This document shows, one piece after another, positions 50,837 through 63,643 of a stretch of 64,000 nt of DNA. The DNA is from Tetrahymena thermophila SB210 (Eukaryota > Ciliophora > Oligohymenophorea > Hymenostomatida > Tetrahymenidae): contig NW_002476542.1 in NCBI RefSeq assembly GCF_000189635.1, forward strand, positions 1-64,000, written 5' to 3'. The position numbers and the translations under genes are program-made. The notes under the pieces were generated by a model. It saw only the letters and a program-made list of their open reading frames with translations, had not been told where the DNA came from and ran no database searches. Within the stretch, counting starts at the first letter, position 1. Every line of letters begins with the position of its first letter.

Positions 50837-53800
50837 ATGTTAAGAGTTGTTCACAATTTAGGAAAAAGCATTAAGATCAATTTAACTTCCAAGAATATAC
50901 TACGTGTAAGCTTCTCTTCTGATCAAAAGGTCTCCACAGAGCCTGAATCAGGATTGACTTTCGAATAAAAGGCTGAGATTTTCGAAAGATTTTCTAATAG
51001 TTTTGTTGGTATTGACAGATTTAAAGAGACTTAATAAACCTTAAAAAAGATAGTTGAAGCTAATTACAGCTAGTCTGCAATTAAAGAAGAACTCATTTAG
51101 GAACTAAAGGAAGTTTATGGAAAAAATTATGAAAAGATTCTCAATTTACGTTTTGCCGTCGAATACGATGGTCACAAGGATGGTGTTGCAGTTGGTGAAT
51201 TCGAGTTATTCCCTAAAAATTTACAAGATGTTAATAAATTTGAGAATTATTCAAAGAATGGCGATTTGATCAAGCAATTATAGCAAACAACCTACATTTC
51301 AGTAGATCCAAAGGAAACTCATAAATATGTAGTCCCTAAAGACTCCCATTTCTCTCTTTTGTTGGATGAATACATTGCTGATGAGTATGTCTCTGAGCTT
51401 AATGACAACTAAGTTTGTCTTTTCGGATTCCCTTTAACATGCGATGAATCAGATATCACAAATCTTTTAAATAATGAATTCAAAGGAAATTTTACAAGCA
51501 GCGTAATTGGTGAAGACATATTATCTCTACCTGCATACGTAGTTTTGACCTTCTCTTCACCCAAGGAGGCAGCTGAATATAAGCAAAAAGTAAATGCTCT
51601 CTAATACACAATAGAAAAAAGACCCATTTACGCTACTACTTTTGAAGATTCTAGAAGAGAACATTCTACCAACCGTACTCTTCTTGTTACAGGATTTAAA
51701 AAAAATGAATATATCAATGTAAGGCATTAATTTTTTTTTTTCATTAGCATAGCAAGTCAATAAACAATTGGATAAAATAAGTGGGATTTAATAAACTAAA
51801 TAAGTAGAATGGAAAAAACATATACAATCGTATAAAGAAAGTGTAGATATGAACATAGTTTTGTTAGTGAGTGAGTGAGCAGATAATTTAATTAAAAATT
51901 TATAACTAAATTTAGATAGAGCTAACAAATCCAAATAAACACAAGATATCTTTTTAATTGTAAAAATATAAAAAATTAAAATCAAAAAATCTCTACGTTT
52001 CGCTCTTATTCTTTTTTTTTCTAAAATTTATTAAGCCCTAGCAAGTCAGCTATTTATTTTTCACTAATTTAATTTTTAAATCTTAATTTAAAAATCTAAC
52101 ATATCTTATCAAATGTGCACCTAACCTTTAAATTATCAACAAATCTAATTCTTCTTGCTTTTTAATTATTTTCTACTAGAATTATTTTAAATTAAATTTT
52201 TTTCTAATTTATTTAAGGACATGTTGAACTTATTCTCCAGCTTTGGTAGTGTCATGCATTTCGAAATTGTAGAAGATCCTGTCCACTCTAAGTTACCTAC
52301 AACTGAACAAGTTATTGAATATCTCAAGAAAACCATTAAGGAAGGAGATGATTCCGTAATTTATGAAATCACTGATTTCTCTGACGGTGCTCCAAGCATC
52401 ACCGAATATCCTCCCTTCAATCCTAACACCGAACTTAGTAATTTTTAAATTTATTAAAAAGAATTATCTTAATAAATTATTAAATTCAATCAAGATAAAC
52501 AGCTATAATAAATACCTCACTTTGGTTTCTATCCATAAAAATTAACATAATAAATCTAATATAATATAGTTGCTGTTTTTTATGATAATATTTAAAATTA
52601 TTTGATAAATTAAAATTAAAATAGCTATTTTTAAGAAACACAAAAAAATTTTACAACAGCAATTTTTTGTTAAAATTGATAAAAATTCATCCCTAATTTA
52701 TTAATTAAATCAATAAAATCTGTTTAATATGATTTTATAATAATTTAATGTTTAAAAACTTTTAAATTGATTTAAATTAAAATTAAATTAAAGTGAGAGA
52801 CGCTAAGAAAGTTCATGAAGTTAAGGATGAAATTGAATTAGAAAAAGAAAGACAATAATAACTTGCTAAGAGATAGCTCATTCCTAGAATTGTGCTTTAC
52901 AGCTGGGATTCTGAATCTCGTGTTCCTGAGGAATATAGAATGAAGAATGCCTCTGAGGAATAAAAAAAAATTATATAAAGTATTGAAAATGATTTGAGAA
53001 CATAATATTAGAATAAATAATATTTATTTGTAACATACGCATGCACTCAATAAGCTCAAATTGCCTTTCATGCTTTGAACAATTTAAGAAACTATGAAGT
53101 TACTCTTAAAAAGTCTATTGAACATTACCACTGCGATACTATTCATCAAACTTCTGTGTAATTACAAAATGGAAAAAATATAATTTTTATTTATTTATTA
53201 ATTTAATTAAAAATAGCTTCAAGGAAATTAAACAAATTAAAGGTGACTTTAAGATTAAGTTTAATGAATAAAGTCTCGTTAAGACTGAAGAAGAAAAAGT
53301 TTTAGCTCAAACTCATTAGGAAATGAGAGAAAAATTACTTGAATAAGCCAACAGTTAGCAATTCACTTAAGAGCTTAGTAAATAACTTGAAAATGAAATT
53401 ATTGGAAAAACTAAGTACGGAGTTGAACATTAATTACACTTAAAATCAGACAAGCTTGGTAGAGACTTCAACTCTAGAGTTACCTAAGATGATCTCAATT
53501 AACTTGCTTCCTAATTCTAAGAAAATTAAAAGAAGAATTTGCAAACTTTGGAAGAAGTCAGAAAAGATGAAGAAGAACTTCTTAATTTATACAAAGCAAA
53601 GGTTATGTACAGCGATATCAATAAGATCACACATCCTTACATCGAAGCAGACAAAGAAACAATCTAAAAAGTTGAAGAAAATTACTATCAACAACAATTA
53701 AAAGAATACAAGCTCAAATAAAAAGAATACATGAAGGAATAACAAATTAGAGAAAAATGGCTAGAAGAAAGTAAAGAAATGCTTGAGAAAAAGTTTGTTT

Positions 53801-55400
53801 TCGGACGTAATTACAAGAAGAAGGTTATCGCAGATAAGGCAGGAGTCGATGATGTTCCTGATATCAAGGAACCTAAAGAAGAAGAAGCCGATTAATATTA
53901 TGCTCCTTATAATGATTACATCCAATAAAAAAGGTATTAAAAATATCTATATTTTTCTAATTCAATCTATCAATTAAGCAATTCATTATTTCAATTTATC
54001 ATTTTTATACTTTGAATGAGAATTAAAGTTTTTTTTGACCATTTTTTGTGAAATAAATAAAGCTCATAAATATCTTTATTTTCATTTCAAATCAATTCTT
54101 TAATTAACATTTCAAGTTAACTAGTTTTATTTAAAAAGAATCTAGAAATTTTTAAAGCTTTTATTACTATTTTTCAATCATATTCTCAATAAAAAATTAT
54201 ATTTATTTAGCTATTTAAAAATGGAATGAAGCAATTTATATTGAATTAATTTATTTTTAAAAAGATATAAAAAGTATTTGAGATACGTAGATGAAATGTA
54301 AAGATTATATGATGGTGAATATAGTGAGGCCATGAAGAATAAAATATTTGTCGAAGGAGGAAAGAAAACATGTGATTCTGATGGTAATTAATTCGTCACT
54401 CAAAATTAAGGAGAAGTTTTTAATAAGATTCTTCTTTCTGATGAATAATTTGAAATGCTCAAGTACTACACCTCAATTGCTGATGTTTTACCTAACAAAA
54501 GAGTGTAAGAATTATCCACAATGTTAGAAGAAACCCCTGAAGAAACTATTTACATGATGAAATAACTCAAATATCCCACAAAGGTCTTTGATAGAAGCAA
54601 GATTCCTGAGCTTGATGAAAACTCTATTCCTATTTCTAACGAAGACTTCGTTAACGATTTAAATAAATATGTTTCTGGACTTGGCTAACGTTATGCAGTT
54701 TAGAAGGATGCTCGTGGAGATGAGAAAATTGTTATGTATGAAAATACTCCTCATCCTGTTCCCCTCTAAGCATTAAATGTTGATGAAATTTAATTACTCA
54801 GAGATTGCCTCACAACATACGGTTTCGACGCAGAAGCTACTGAAAGAGAAATCTAATACTTCATCAAGCACGGTGATTACTCTGAAGAAGTTCTTAAAAT
54901 CGTCGGAAACGAATAAACTATTGATGAAGAAAGCGAATTAGAAGCTCTCATTAATGCCACTGGTCTTACTAAGGCTGGTAATAATTTATTTATGATTTAA
55001 ATCCAAAAAAATAAATTAAAAAATTTACTTTTGAATTAAATTTGTTTTAAATATTTTAATAATATATTTCTTACTCATAATTAATTGTGTTGTACACTAA
55101 TGAATTTACCTTTTTATTAAAAATTAGAACTCGAAAGCATTATGAAGTTAGATCTTGAAAAGGAAGGTTCTAATGTACTTCTTTCCCTTCAATAATAAAG
55201 AGAAGAACTCAGTTTAGAATTATCCAGAGCTACTCCTCAACCTAAAGATTTAATTAAAAGTATAGATTTATTATATTATTATTATGAAGAAGATTTTATT
55301 TATATGTTTTACTTTAACCAAATTAATAGCTAATAACACTAAGCTTAGAAACAAAGATAAGCAAGGTAGATATAAAACTAGCTCTTTCAAGTTATTCTGA
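50837..55400 (+). CDS. Putative mitochondrial protein with two RRM-like regions
   Basis: Exons 50837-51718, 52218-52437, 52794-53157, 53217-53933, 54265-54977, 55128-55259 and 55330-55400 give 1032 residues. The first 35 or so residues (MLRVVHNLGKSIK..., then ILRVSFSSDQ) are basic, hydroxylated and free of acids, like a mitochondrial presequence. Two RRM-like regions follow: NQVCLFGFPL at about 190-268, and RTLLVTGF with LFSSFGSVMHFEIVEDP from about 278. Next come a third possible beta-alpha-beta region (IPRIVLYSWDS, LFVTYACTQQAQIAFHAL), two long charged helical or coiled-coil stretches (KEYKLKQKEYMKEQQIREK) and acidic helical domains. I do not recognise a named family. A mitoribosome-associated or RNA-processing role is a guess. 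The last intron (55260-55329) is the weakest call: reading through it also stays open, into a Gln-rich tail. Confidence 0.78.
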
Positions 55401-56437
55401 GAAAATAATTGTATTTAAGCTAAAATTAAAAGACTTAATAGGAAAATGCTCCTCTAAATTTTATATCCGAAGATAATAAATGCTTACATTCAAACAAAAT
55501 AACAAAACCTTTTCAAAATTTATTTAAATTCTTAATCTTAAATATTTTATTTAGATTAGCTGATCCTCTAAAAGTCTAATTAACCTTTCTGTTAATATCT
55601 CCATTATGTTTGTTATTGTTAACTAATGTATAAATCAATTTTGTTTATTCTAAATAGCTTCACAATATTTTGTTTTCAATATGATTTAAAATAAAAAAAC
55701 AAAATTTATCATTCAAAAATATAATTAAAAATAGTATCTAATATTAATTTTAAATATGAATATGTAAAAATCATTAAAATAAATTAGATTTTACATTATT
55801 TAAATGAATTTTGTTCTCAAAAATTACTCTACAGTAAATAATATTTTTCTATTATTTATTTATTAAATATCTTTTTTAAATAAATTTTCAATTCATAACA
55901 TAAAACATCATCATTATCATAAAAATAAATATTGATAATTAAATAAAATTATTTTTATTACACTATTTCAAAATTTTACATTTAATTTAAATCAGATAAT
56001 TAGAGTATTTTTAGATAATAAAATTTAAAAATATTTAAACGGTTTTCATTAAAGCAGAAGAAATTATATATTTATTTATTAACAAAATCGTTTTCTTTAA
56101 ATTAATTAAATTTCTTAGCAGGAATAGTAAAATATGATTTTTATGAAAAATATTTTAGCACTTTTGTAATTAGAATCGATTTAAAATTATAACTTATAAA
56201 TTTTAATTGTTTTTTGATGTAGATCTATCTTTAAATTTTAAAACTGACTAAAATATCATTTAATAAATTTCATTCAACTTTTTTGATTTTGAGTAAATCG
56301 ATTTTCAAAAGAAAAATATCATTTATTTTCAATAAAATAAATAGATTGGTGTTTAACTTTTTATACAAATAAACAAATATCATTCTTTCTTTTTTTAAGT
56401 AGATTTATCAAAAAAAATAAATAATATTTAATTCGTT
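55401..56437. other. Intergenic region before pseudokinase gene
   Basis: AT-rich 3' flank and promoter region between two genes on the same strand. If the last intron of the upstream gene is not real, its coding frame would extend into the first 170 bases or so. No repeat or RNA gene is seen. Confidence 0.55.
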
Positions 56438-59400
56438 ATGGATCAAGAGAGCTTTGAAAAAAGGGAAAGCTCACCTATTGCTTAGAGAATAGATTAGTCT
56501 CATAATCAAAGCGCAATAGAAAACAGTTAGTTAGTTAAAAATTTAACCTAGGGGGAAACTTAGGAAGAAATAAATATTTCTCTTGTTATCAATTAAGGTT
56601 ATGTATTTATAGTGAATAATGATTAAACTCCATTTGCATAAATTGCTTTTGTAGATGATTGCTATCCAAAATATAATGGAAAAATGGGAATTGAAAATTT
56701 TATGTAACAGAAAAATATTTAATCTGTCGCATGGACATCTTCATCAGATTTCATAGAAAAAATATACCCAACTCATGAAGAAAGAGAGTTGGCATTAACT
56801 TATTTGAAATAAAATATGAGAGATTCCAGATAGCTTTAGACTATATATGCGATTCTAAATGAAACAGTTGATAAAGATTGGCATGAGTCAGTTGTTGAAA
56901 ATCCCCTTAGCATGAATCTTCGAGGCATAGAGATGATCCAAGAAATGCTCCTAGAAGAATTAATTTTCCTTTCTTTAAGATTGTTTTTGTAGTAGGGATT
57001 TGACTAATCATTTGATGGTCTTTCAGTTTTCCTAAAACTATAACCACTATAACTCATTTTAGCATTTGTTGACTGCTTTCCTTCATATTCAGATTTAGTC
57101 TACTCTTTAGTAATGAAATAGGGTATTATATAAAGGAGTATTCCAAAATCAAAAAATGATAGTAATAAAATTTCTAATTTAAGCTAAATAAGTTAAATGA
57201 AGTCTTCATAGTTAAATAGTGGATAACAAACACCTCTTCCGATGACTCACTATGAAGCTGAAAATATTTCAAATAACAATTAGTTAGATTTAAATAATGT
57301 TTAAAATTATTATAACAATACCTAAAATTTTAATCCAGATTAAAATTTTGCTGCTTATATTCAATCATTTATAAGGTTTGCTTAAGTAAAAAGAGAAGGA
57401 GATAATAAATATGATTTTACAACTCTCATAGATGCATAAGGAAGAATCGATTTGTTAAAAGAAATTATTTCTGAGTTAGATTGTTCCTTGCCAAATGTTT
57501 TAAAATAACTTGGGGTTAAAGAAAGATAGTCTAACGATTTTCTAAAAAAATAGTTTATATAGCAAATTAAAAACATCAGAACTTGCATAAATAACTCCGC
57601 CATGAAAAATGCAGTCGAAGTAAATGAAGATGAAGGAGCTATTGTTGATAGAATATAAACCGAATCAGACCTTGATGAATACTCTTATGAGAAGTCTCAT
57701 CAAGATTATTTATTTTATGCAGATAGAGAGGATGAAATCAATTACTAACAATAGCAAACCCTCTATCAAGTTGCACCAAAAATTAATTTTGAATAGCATC
57801 GCTTAGAAGCATGGAACTAGCTCTATGATAAGATTAAATAAGGAGTTCCTCTCTCTAAATATGAAGAAGATTAATGGAGATATTTCGCTTTTGAGGTAAT
57901 TTTAAAATTAATAAAAATGATTTCTATCACTTTAAATATTTATTTTAATTTATATCTAATTTAATTAGGTATTTTATCAATTATTTGATTCTTAATTAAG
58001 GGGGGGAGTAAAGTTAAATAAAAGGAACTCCATTTTTCTTCCCTATAAATTACCATAAATAGAAATATTATTGGTTTTGTTCTAAAATCCTACATACCCC
58101 CCTTTACTAATAAGAAAATTTAAAACTTTTTCAATTTTACAAAATTAATTAAAAAGTATTTTTCTTTAAAATTAAAATTAAATTTAAGATAACATTTTAA
58201 CAAATTTAAATTAAAGAATATATTTTCATTGAATATTTAATTGAATATAAATAGGATAATTTTTAAAATGCATTGATTACTCTCGGAGAAAAAGTGCTTA
58301 TCCAAGATTAAGACATAAAATCTGCATTAAAATGCTATCAAATATTGTTCTGTCTTGGTCATCGATAAAGTTCAACAATTTTATATAGTTTATTATGTTT
58401 GACTTAAGAATTTAGCTAAGCATAAGCATTAATTATGAACACTAACTTAAATGTACAAAAATCATACATATTAATGAAACTTAATCAGCATAAAGAAGCA
58501 ATAGATTTAATAAATAGAAACTTTAAAACATCAACTTAAATAGGAAGTAAAATATAGTTCTGCTATATCCTTTCTAATATGCTATAAAAACAGAGCAAAT
58601 ATCTAGCAGCATTGACAGCCTTTTAAATTTTGAACAAAAGTTCAAGCTCAAGCTAAGATTTGAGCTTAATTTTTAAGCTTTTTTTGATTGGTAAGCTTGT
58701 ATAAAAAGGACTTTATTTTTAGCAATAAGAATCTGCAGCAATAAAGATTTACAACTACATATTAAATAATTTAAAGCCAGCTTATATGTATGAATTTATC
58801 ACTTTTTTCTTCATTAAGCAATCAAAAGATGAGATAAAATAATCAAAAAATAATTTTGCTCAATAAGTTATTGTAGGAGCTTCTAAGAATTCTAATGTAA
58901 AGGGTAGTATTTCTAATTAAATGAAAGGAAGTTCTTTACTCAGACAAGAAAGTAGTCACCTATCTAGTAAAAGCTAAAACTCAACCATGAAAATTTAAAG
59001 CGATTACTAATCAACTTTTTAAAATAAACCATCAGCTGAAAAAGCAGAAAAAACTTAACCAATTCCTTGGGACTAATTAATTTCTAATACACTTAACATT
59101 TGTAAAATTAATTTTAAAGAAGTTTAGCTAAAATATATTTTTTTAAATAGAAATTTAAGACATTAGAATTTTCCTAGAAAAAGAACATCAGCGATTCTAT
59201 AATATAATTCATAATATAAACACTGACCACGAAACAAGACGTGATTATCTCATAGCTCACACTCTAGGAAACTCAATTTTATTTAAGTATTTTCTTTATT
59301 TGTATGTATGTCATTTAAAATATTTTTTAGATCTGAAAAAGAGTATAATAGAAGCTATTTCGATGAAAATAAATCAGGAATTCTAAGGTAAAACCAAAGA

Positions 59401-62400
59401 TTTTGTAAAATTCTTAGCGATTTTTCAAACCCAACAATGATGTGGCCTCTAACTTTAGTCAAACCTTATGAAGATAATTAATCATTTAATTAAAGTAATT
59501 TTTTCTATCATTTTAAATAGCTGATTAAAATAATATCGCAAAAATAAAGAAAATCGTAACGAAGAAAGTTAAACTAAACAGTAGTAATAGTCTACTGAAG
59601 ATGGAGATGTAAAAAAAGAAAAAAATAACAACCTTCCATTGATAAAATAAAACTTTTTGAATAATGGGAATTATTAATTTGAAGGAAGACTTGTTCAAAA
59701 TCTACCTCCAAGACTGAATTAAGATGAAATTATTATGCATTCCGATGAAAGAGATGTTAAAAGATAATTAGGACATTTTACAATTAATAATTAAATATTT
59801 TCAAAGTGGGTTGTTAAATCTAAATACCTTTTTGAAGATAATGGCGATACTAATTTCTTGAATTTAGCATTTAATGTTTCTCCTTATTTTTTAAATATTT
59901 ATGCTATTTCACATTAAGACTCTTCCATATTAACTGAGCCTTACTTGTGCACTTTCGAAGAGCTTTGTTAAAATAAATTATCTGATTATAACATAGACGA
60001 ATAGCTAAGTGGTAAACTAATTAAAGAAATATCTGGGCTTTTCTAAATAGTTTCTCTGTGTGTTTCACTTCATAATAGCGAGCTTTATGGATATATTTCC
60101 TTCTTTGGCAAAAATATTCTCCTAGTTGACAATGAAGGATTTATAAAAACTCCAAATTTCTTAGTTTTAGTGGATGGAAGCTTTTAGCTAGATTGGAATA
60201 CAATCCCTCATGAACTGCTTTTAGAAGAAGGACCTCAGTAATAACTATCTAAATGTGATATTTGGGGCATTGGTAGTCTCCTACTGTATTTATTTTACGG
60301 AAAAAGCATAGTTAATGAAACTAATTCCTAAAAATAAGTTGATAAATATCTTTAGGATGTGAACAAATTCAAGACATAGGAATACCTAGATGATTTATTT
60401 GCATAATTTAATATTAAATCTGAGAAAAACACTAAAAATTAGTAAGATTAAAAAGAACATTAAAACGAAGAATCTAATCAACCTGGTAGGTATTTTGAAG
60501 TCTCTAGCATGAGTTATGAGTTTAGATGGCTTTTAGAAAGCATAATTAGAAAATGTTTGAGATACGAAGCTGTCTCAAGACCAAGTGCTCTTGAATTACT
60601 CTTAGAAATTCATGAATTTATAAAAAAATCAAATCCTGAAGGTATTTTTACTCTCTATAACATTGACAGTGTTTCAACCAAAATTAAATCATTAAAAAGA
60701 ATCTAATATTGTACAAAATAAGAAGGGCAAAAACAGGAAGGTAATTTTAATCTTTAAATTATTTCTATTTTCAATAGCTATTTTAAAAATATATTATTGA
60801 GTAACATCAAAATAACTAAATAAATAAATCAATTTTTTGTAAATTATAATTTTTTATTTAAAAAAATTAATATTTTTGTAAAATTTGTTATTTTTTTAAT
60901 TTATAACTTGATCATTTTTAATGAGAATTTAATAATTTTTTTATTATTCAAGAGTTTAATAATTTTTAAAAATAAAAAATAAATGTAATTTTTGTAAAGT
61001 GGTTATTCACTTTTTGTTTAATTGAATAAAATAGTTAACTGTTTTAAAAATATAATAGATAAATACTTTAAATAGAGCAGTTTAAACTAAGATTCTGTTT
61101 AATAAGCTAAAAATAAATCAGAAGAACAAGAGGGAAGAAAAGAATAAAGCTAGTAGTTAAATACAATAAAAGAAGACAATAATGAGAGTTTCTCCAAAGA
61201 GCAAGAAAAAAATACCCTTAATTAAAATTAGAATGACAAAGTATTTATCTAAGAAAATGGATAGCCTTAAAAGCAATTAATCGATATGTCATAAAGAAAA
61301 TCACATCCTGATTTAATATTTTCTGAAACACCTACACCTTAAAATAGTTAAAATAGCGAGTTTAATTCTAAATTAAATGGTGGGGAATAAAGTGATTCTT
61401 AATACTTTAAAAACAAAGAAAATAGACCTATCTCAGCAATTAAAAAAATAGGATCATTTCCAAAGAACTACATTTTAGATTCAATAAAAGAAAACGATTT
61501 TGAGGCAAGTAATGAATTTAATAGTTCTTCTTAATTTTATTTTATTCCTGGAGGTTCAGTTCTTCTTAAATAAGGAAATAAATCTTATTACTTCACTCCT
61601 TATAAAACAGAATATCATATTAATAGTAAACCAAAAGTAATAATTTAATTATTTTAAAAGTATTATAAAATATATTTAAAATTAAAGAAACAAGATGAAA
61701 CTAGCTTAAAAGAAATTCTTACAGGGGAAGGTAAAATGCTCATGTAAGATGATAGAGTCTTCTAAGGATATTTTGGAAATTTCGGTTTGCCTCACAGTGG
61801 ATTTTTGTTGAACTAGTTTACAAAAAAAACTTCAGTTTTAGGTTTTGAAGAATCTACAAGAATGCCAAGATCAGATGCTACAAAAACATTTATTGATGAT
61901 ACAAAGGATAAATAAGAGCTATTCAAGGAATAGTAGCAACTAAATAAAGTTATACAGTAGATTAATGGTCTTTTTAATTCAACTAAAAAATTCTTGGATT
62001 TCTTTGGCAATTGGATTTCTTGTGATTTTCTAGGAAGCAATTGCACACCTTCAATAAATAATAAGACTAGTCCTTTATTATTCATTACTGAGAATAAAAC
62101 ACTTTATATCCATGGTTAACAAGCTAAAGCCTTTTTATTTGATTATTCAATTATGACATATTCTATATTTGAAGAAATACCAACCCAAGGAATCGTTTCT
62201 GCATCTAGCCTGTAGCAAGAAGAAAAAATTTTAAGCATGTTAGATTTGATCAAATCTCTATCAAATAGTTGGCATGTTGTATAGCATTTACTTGAAGGCT
62301 GTAAATATAATGGTATTATTTATTTATTAAAATTTCTCTCAGCTATTTTTTTAATCAATTGATAGTATTTCACTATTATTAACTATTAATTATTTTTATT

Positions 62401-63643
62401 AATTATTTTTTGAATATTTATATTTTCTCTTTCTATTTAATCAATCTGATATTAAAAAAATTAATAATTTTATCATGTTTATCTAAATAAATTATTTTTT
62501 TTTAATTAATTAATTTATAATTATTTTATTATAATTTTTTAAATGATGTTTATTGTTGGAGTAAATTGTATTAAATTTAATAAATTTATTTTAGACTTTT
62601 TAAAAAATGAATGATTGAATTCTTAATAAATATTTCTAGACATTTATTGAGCTATATTATATAAATAAAGAGAAAATACAAAACTAAATAATAGTTGGAT
62701 TGCTTCTTTTTGAGTTTATTTATTTATCTACTATTTTATTAAAAAGGTGGTTTATCTAACTGGGATCCTATAGATGGAAAATTGTCTTTTTATGATACAG
62801 AAATTTAAGTAAATGGAAGTGCATAAAAAAGTTTAATTTATTAAACTGTTTTAACTTTCCCTACTGGAGATTGCTATAAAGGTGGTCTTTTGAATGGCAA
62901 GTATTGGGATTACGGTAGACTTTATAGTAATAACAGATTAGTTCTAGAAGGAAAGTTTGTTGATAATTCTATGATTTATGGAACTTTGTATTACACTGAT
63001 GATAAAATTAAATATGTTGGAGAAGTGTTTTTTGATGAATCAGATGATAGTTACAAGAAGCATGGCAAAGGAACGCTTTATATGAGAAATGGAGATATTT
63101 ATGAAGGTGACTTTTCGCTAGATTTATATCATGGTTTTGGAAAGATTTTATATGATGGTGGAAAAAAAGGTTACTTCGAAGGTAAAACTTTTATGGATAG
63201 TTAGTTTAGACTCACTAAAATTTTTTTAATAAAATATAGGAGTATTCAATGAGGGTCTAAAGCATGGTGTTGGAGTTTATTGCGATAAAATTAAAGGTAT
63301 TGAATTTAATGGAGAATACGAGTATAATAAAAGATCTAAGTATGGGATAGAAAAGGTAGAAAATAAGCATGAGTATTAAGGAAACTTTAAAGAGGGTAAA
63401 AAACATGGTCATGGAGTAATCTACTATAAAAAAGGTAAAATAAAATACTATGATGGTACATTTGAGGATGATAAAAAGCATGGAGGAGGAATTGAAATTG
63501 ATGAGAATGATAATAAGTATTTAGTTAAATACTGGAAAGATGGTTTAATTAGCTCTAATTTAATGAAGAAGAACATTAAAACACAGTAAACTCCACAATC
63601 TAAATAATAAGAAGATGAAAATACTTTCTATAAGTTTATTTGA
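56438..63643 (+). CDS. Large TPR-like / pseudokinase / MORN-repeat protein
   Basis: Exons 56438-57895, 58255-59101, 59151-59286, 59331-59494, 59550-60740, 61092-61636, 61688-62312, 62747-63199 and 63240-63643 give 1940 residues. Residues 490-670 form helical pairs resembling TPRs (NALITLGEKVL, KCYQILFCLGH, KYLAALTAFQILNK). Residues 945-1225 follow a protein-kinase fold: a WVVKSKY strand, an LHNSELYGYISFFGKNILLV catalytic-loop position, a PHE motif for APE, CDIWGIGSLLLYLFYG (DxWxxG) and SRPSALELL in the C-lobe. The HRD is replaced by YGYIS and DFG by PNF, so catalysis is unlikely. Residues 1660-1925 are MORN repeats (YEGDFSLDLYHGFGKI, YQGNFKEGKKHGHGVI), which often bind membranes or cytoskeleton. 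A scaffold or signalling role is inferred. The two shortest introns are 40 and 44 nt. Confidence 0.85.
57896..58254 (+). other. Intron 1 of pseudokinase gene with inverted G7/C6 tracts
   Basis: A 359-nt phase-0 intron. It contains AAGGGGGGGAG (G run 58000-58006) and TACCCCCCTTTA (C run 58097-58102), exactly 90 nt apart and in inverted orientation. These are the only runs of six or more G or C that I noticed in the window. Confidence 0.85.

Noticed and set aside
1838..63643. Idea that the region is full of pseudogenes, because standard-code frames are short
   Set aside because: With TAA and TAG as glutamine the frames are long, conserved and in phase across introns. Only paralogue 2 has a true frame break.
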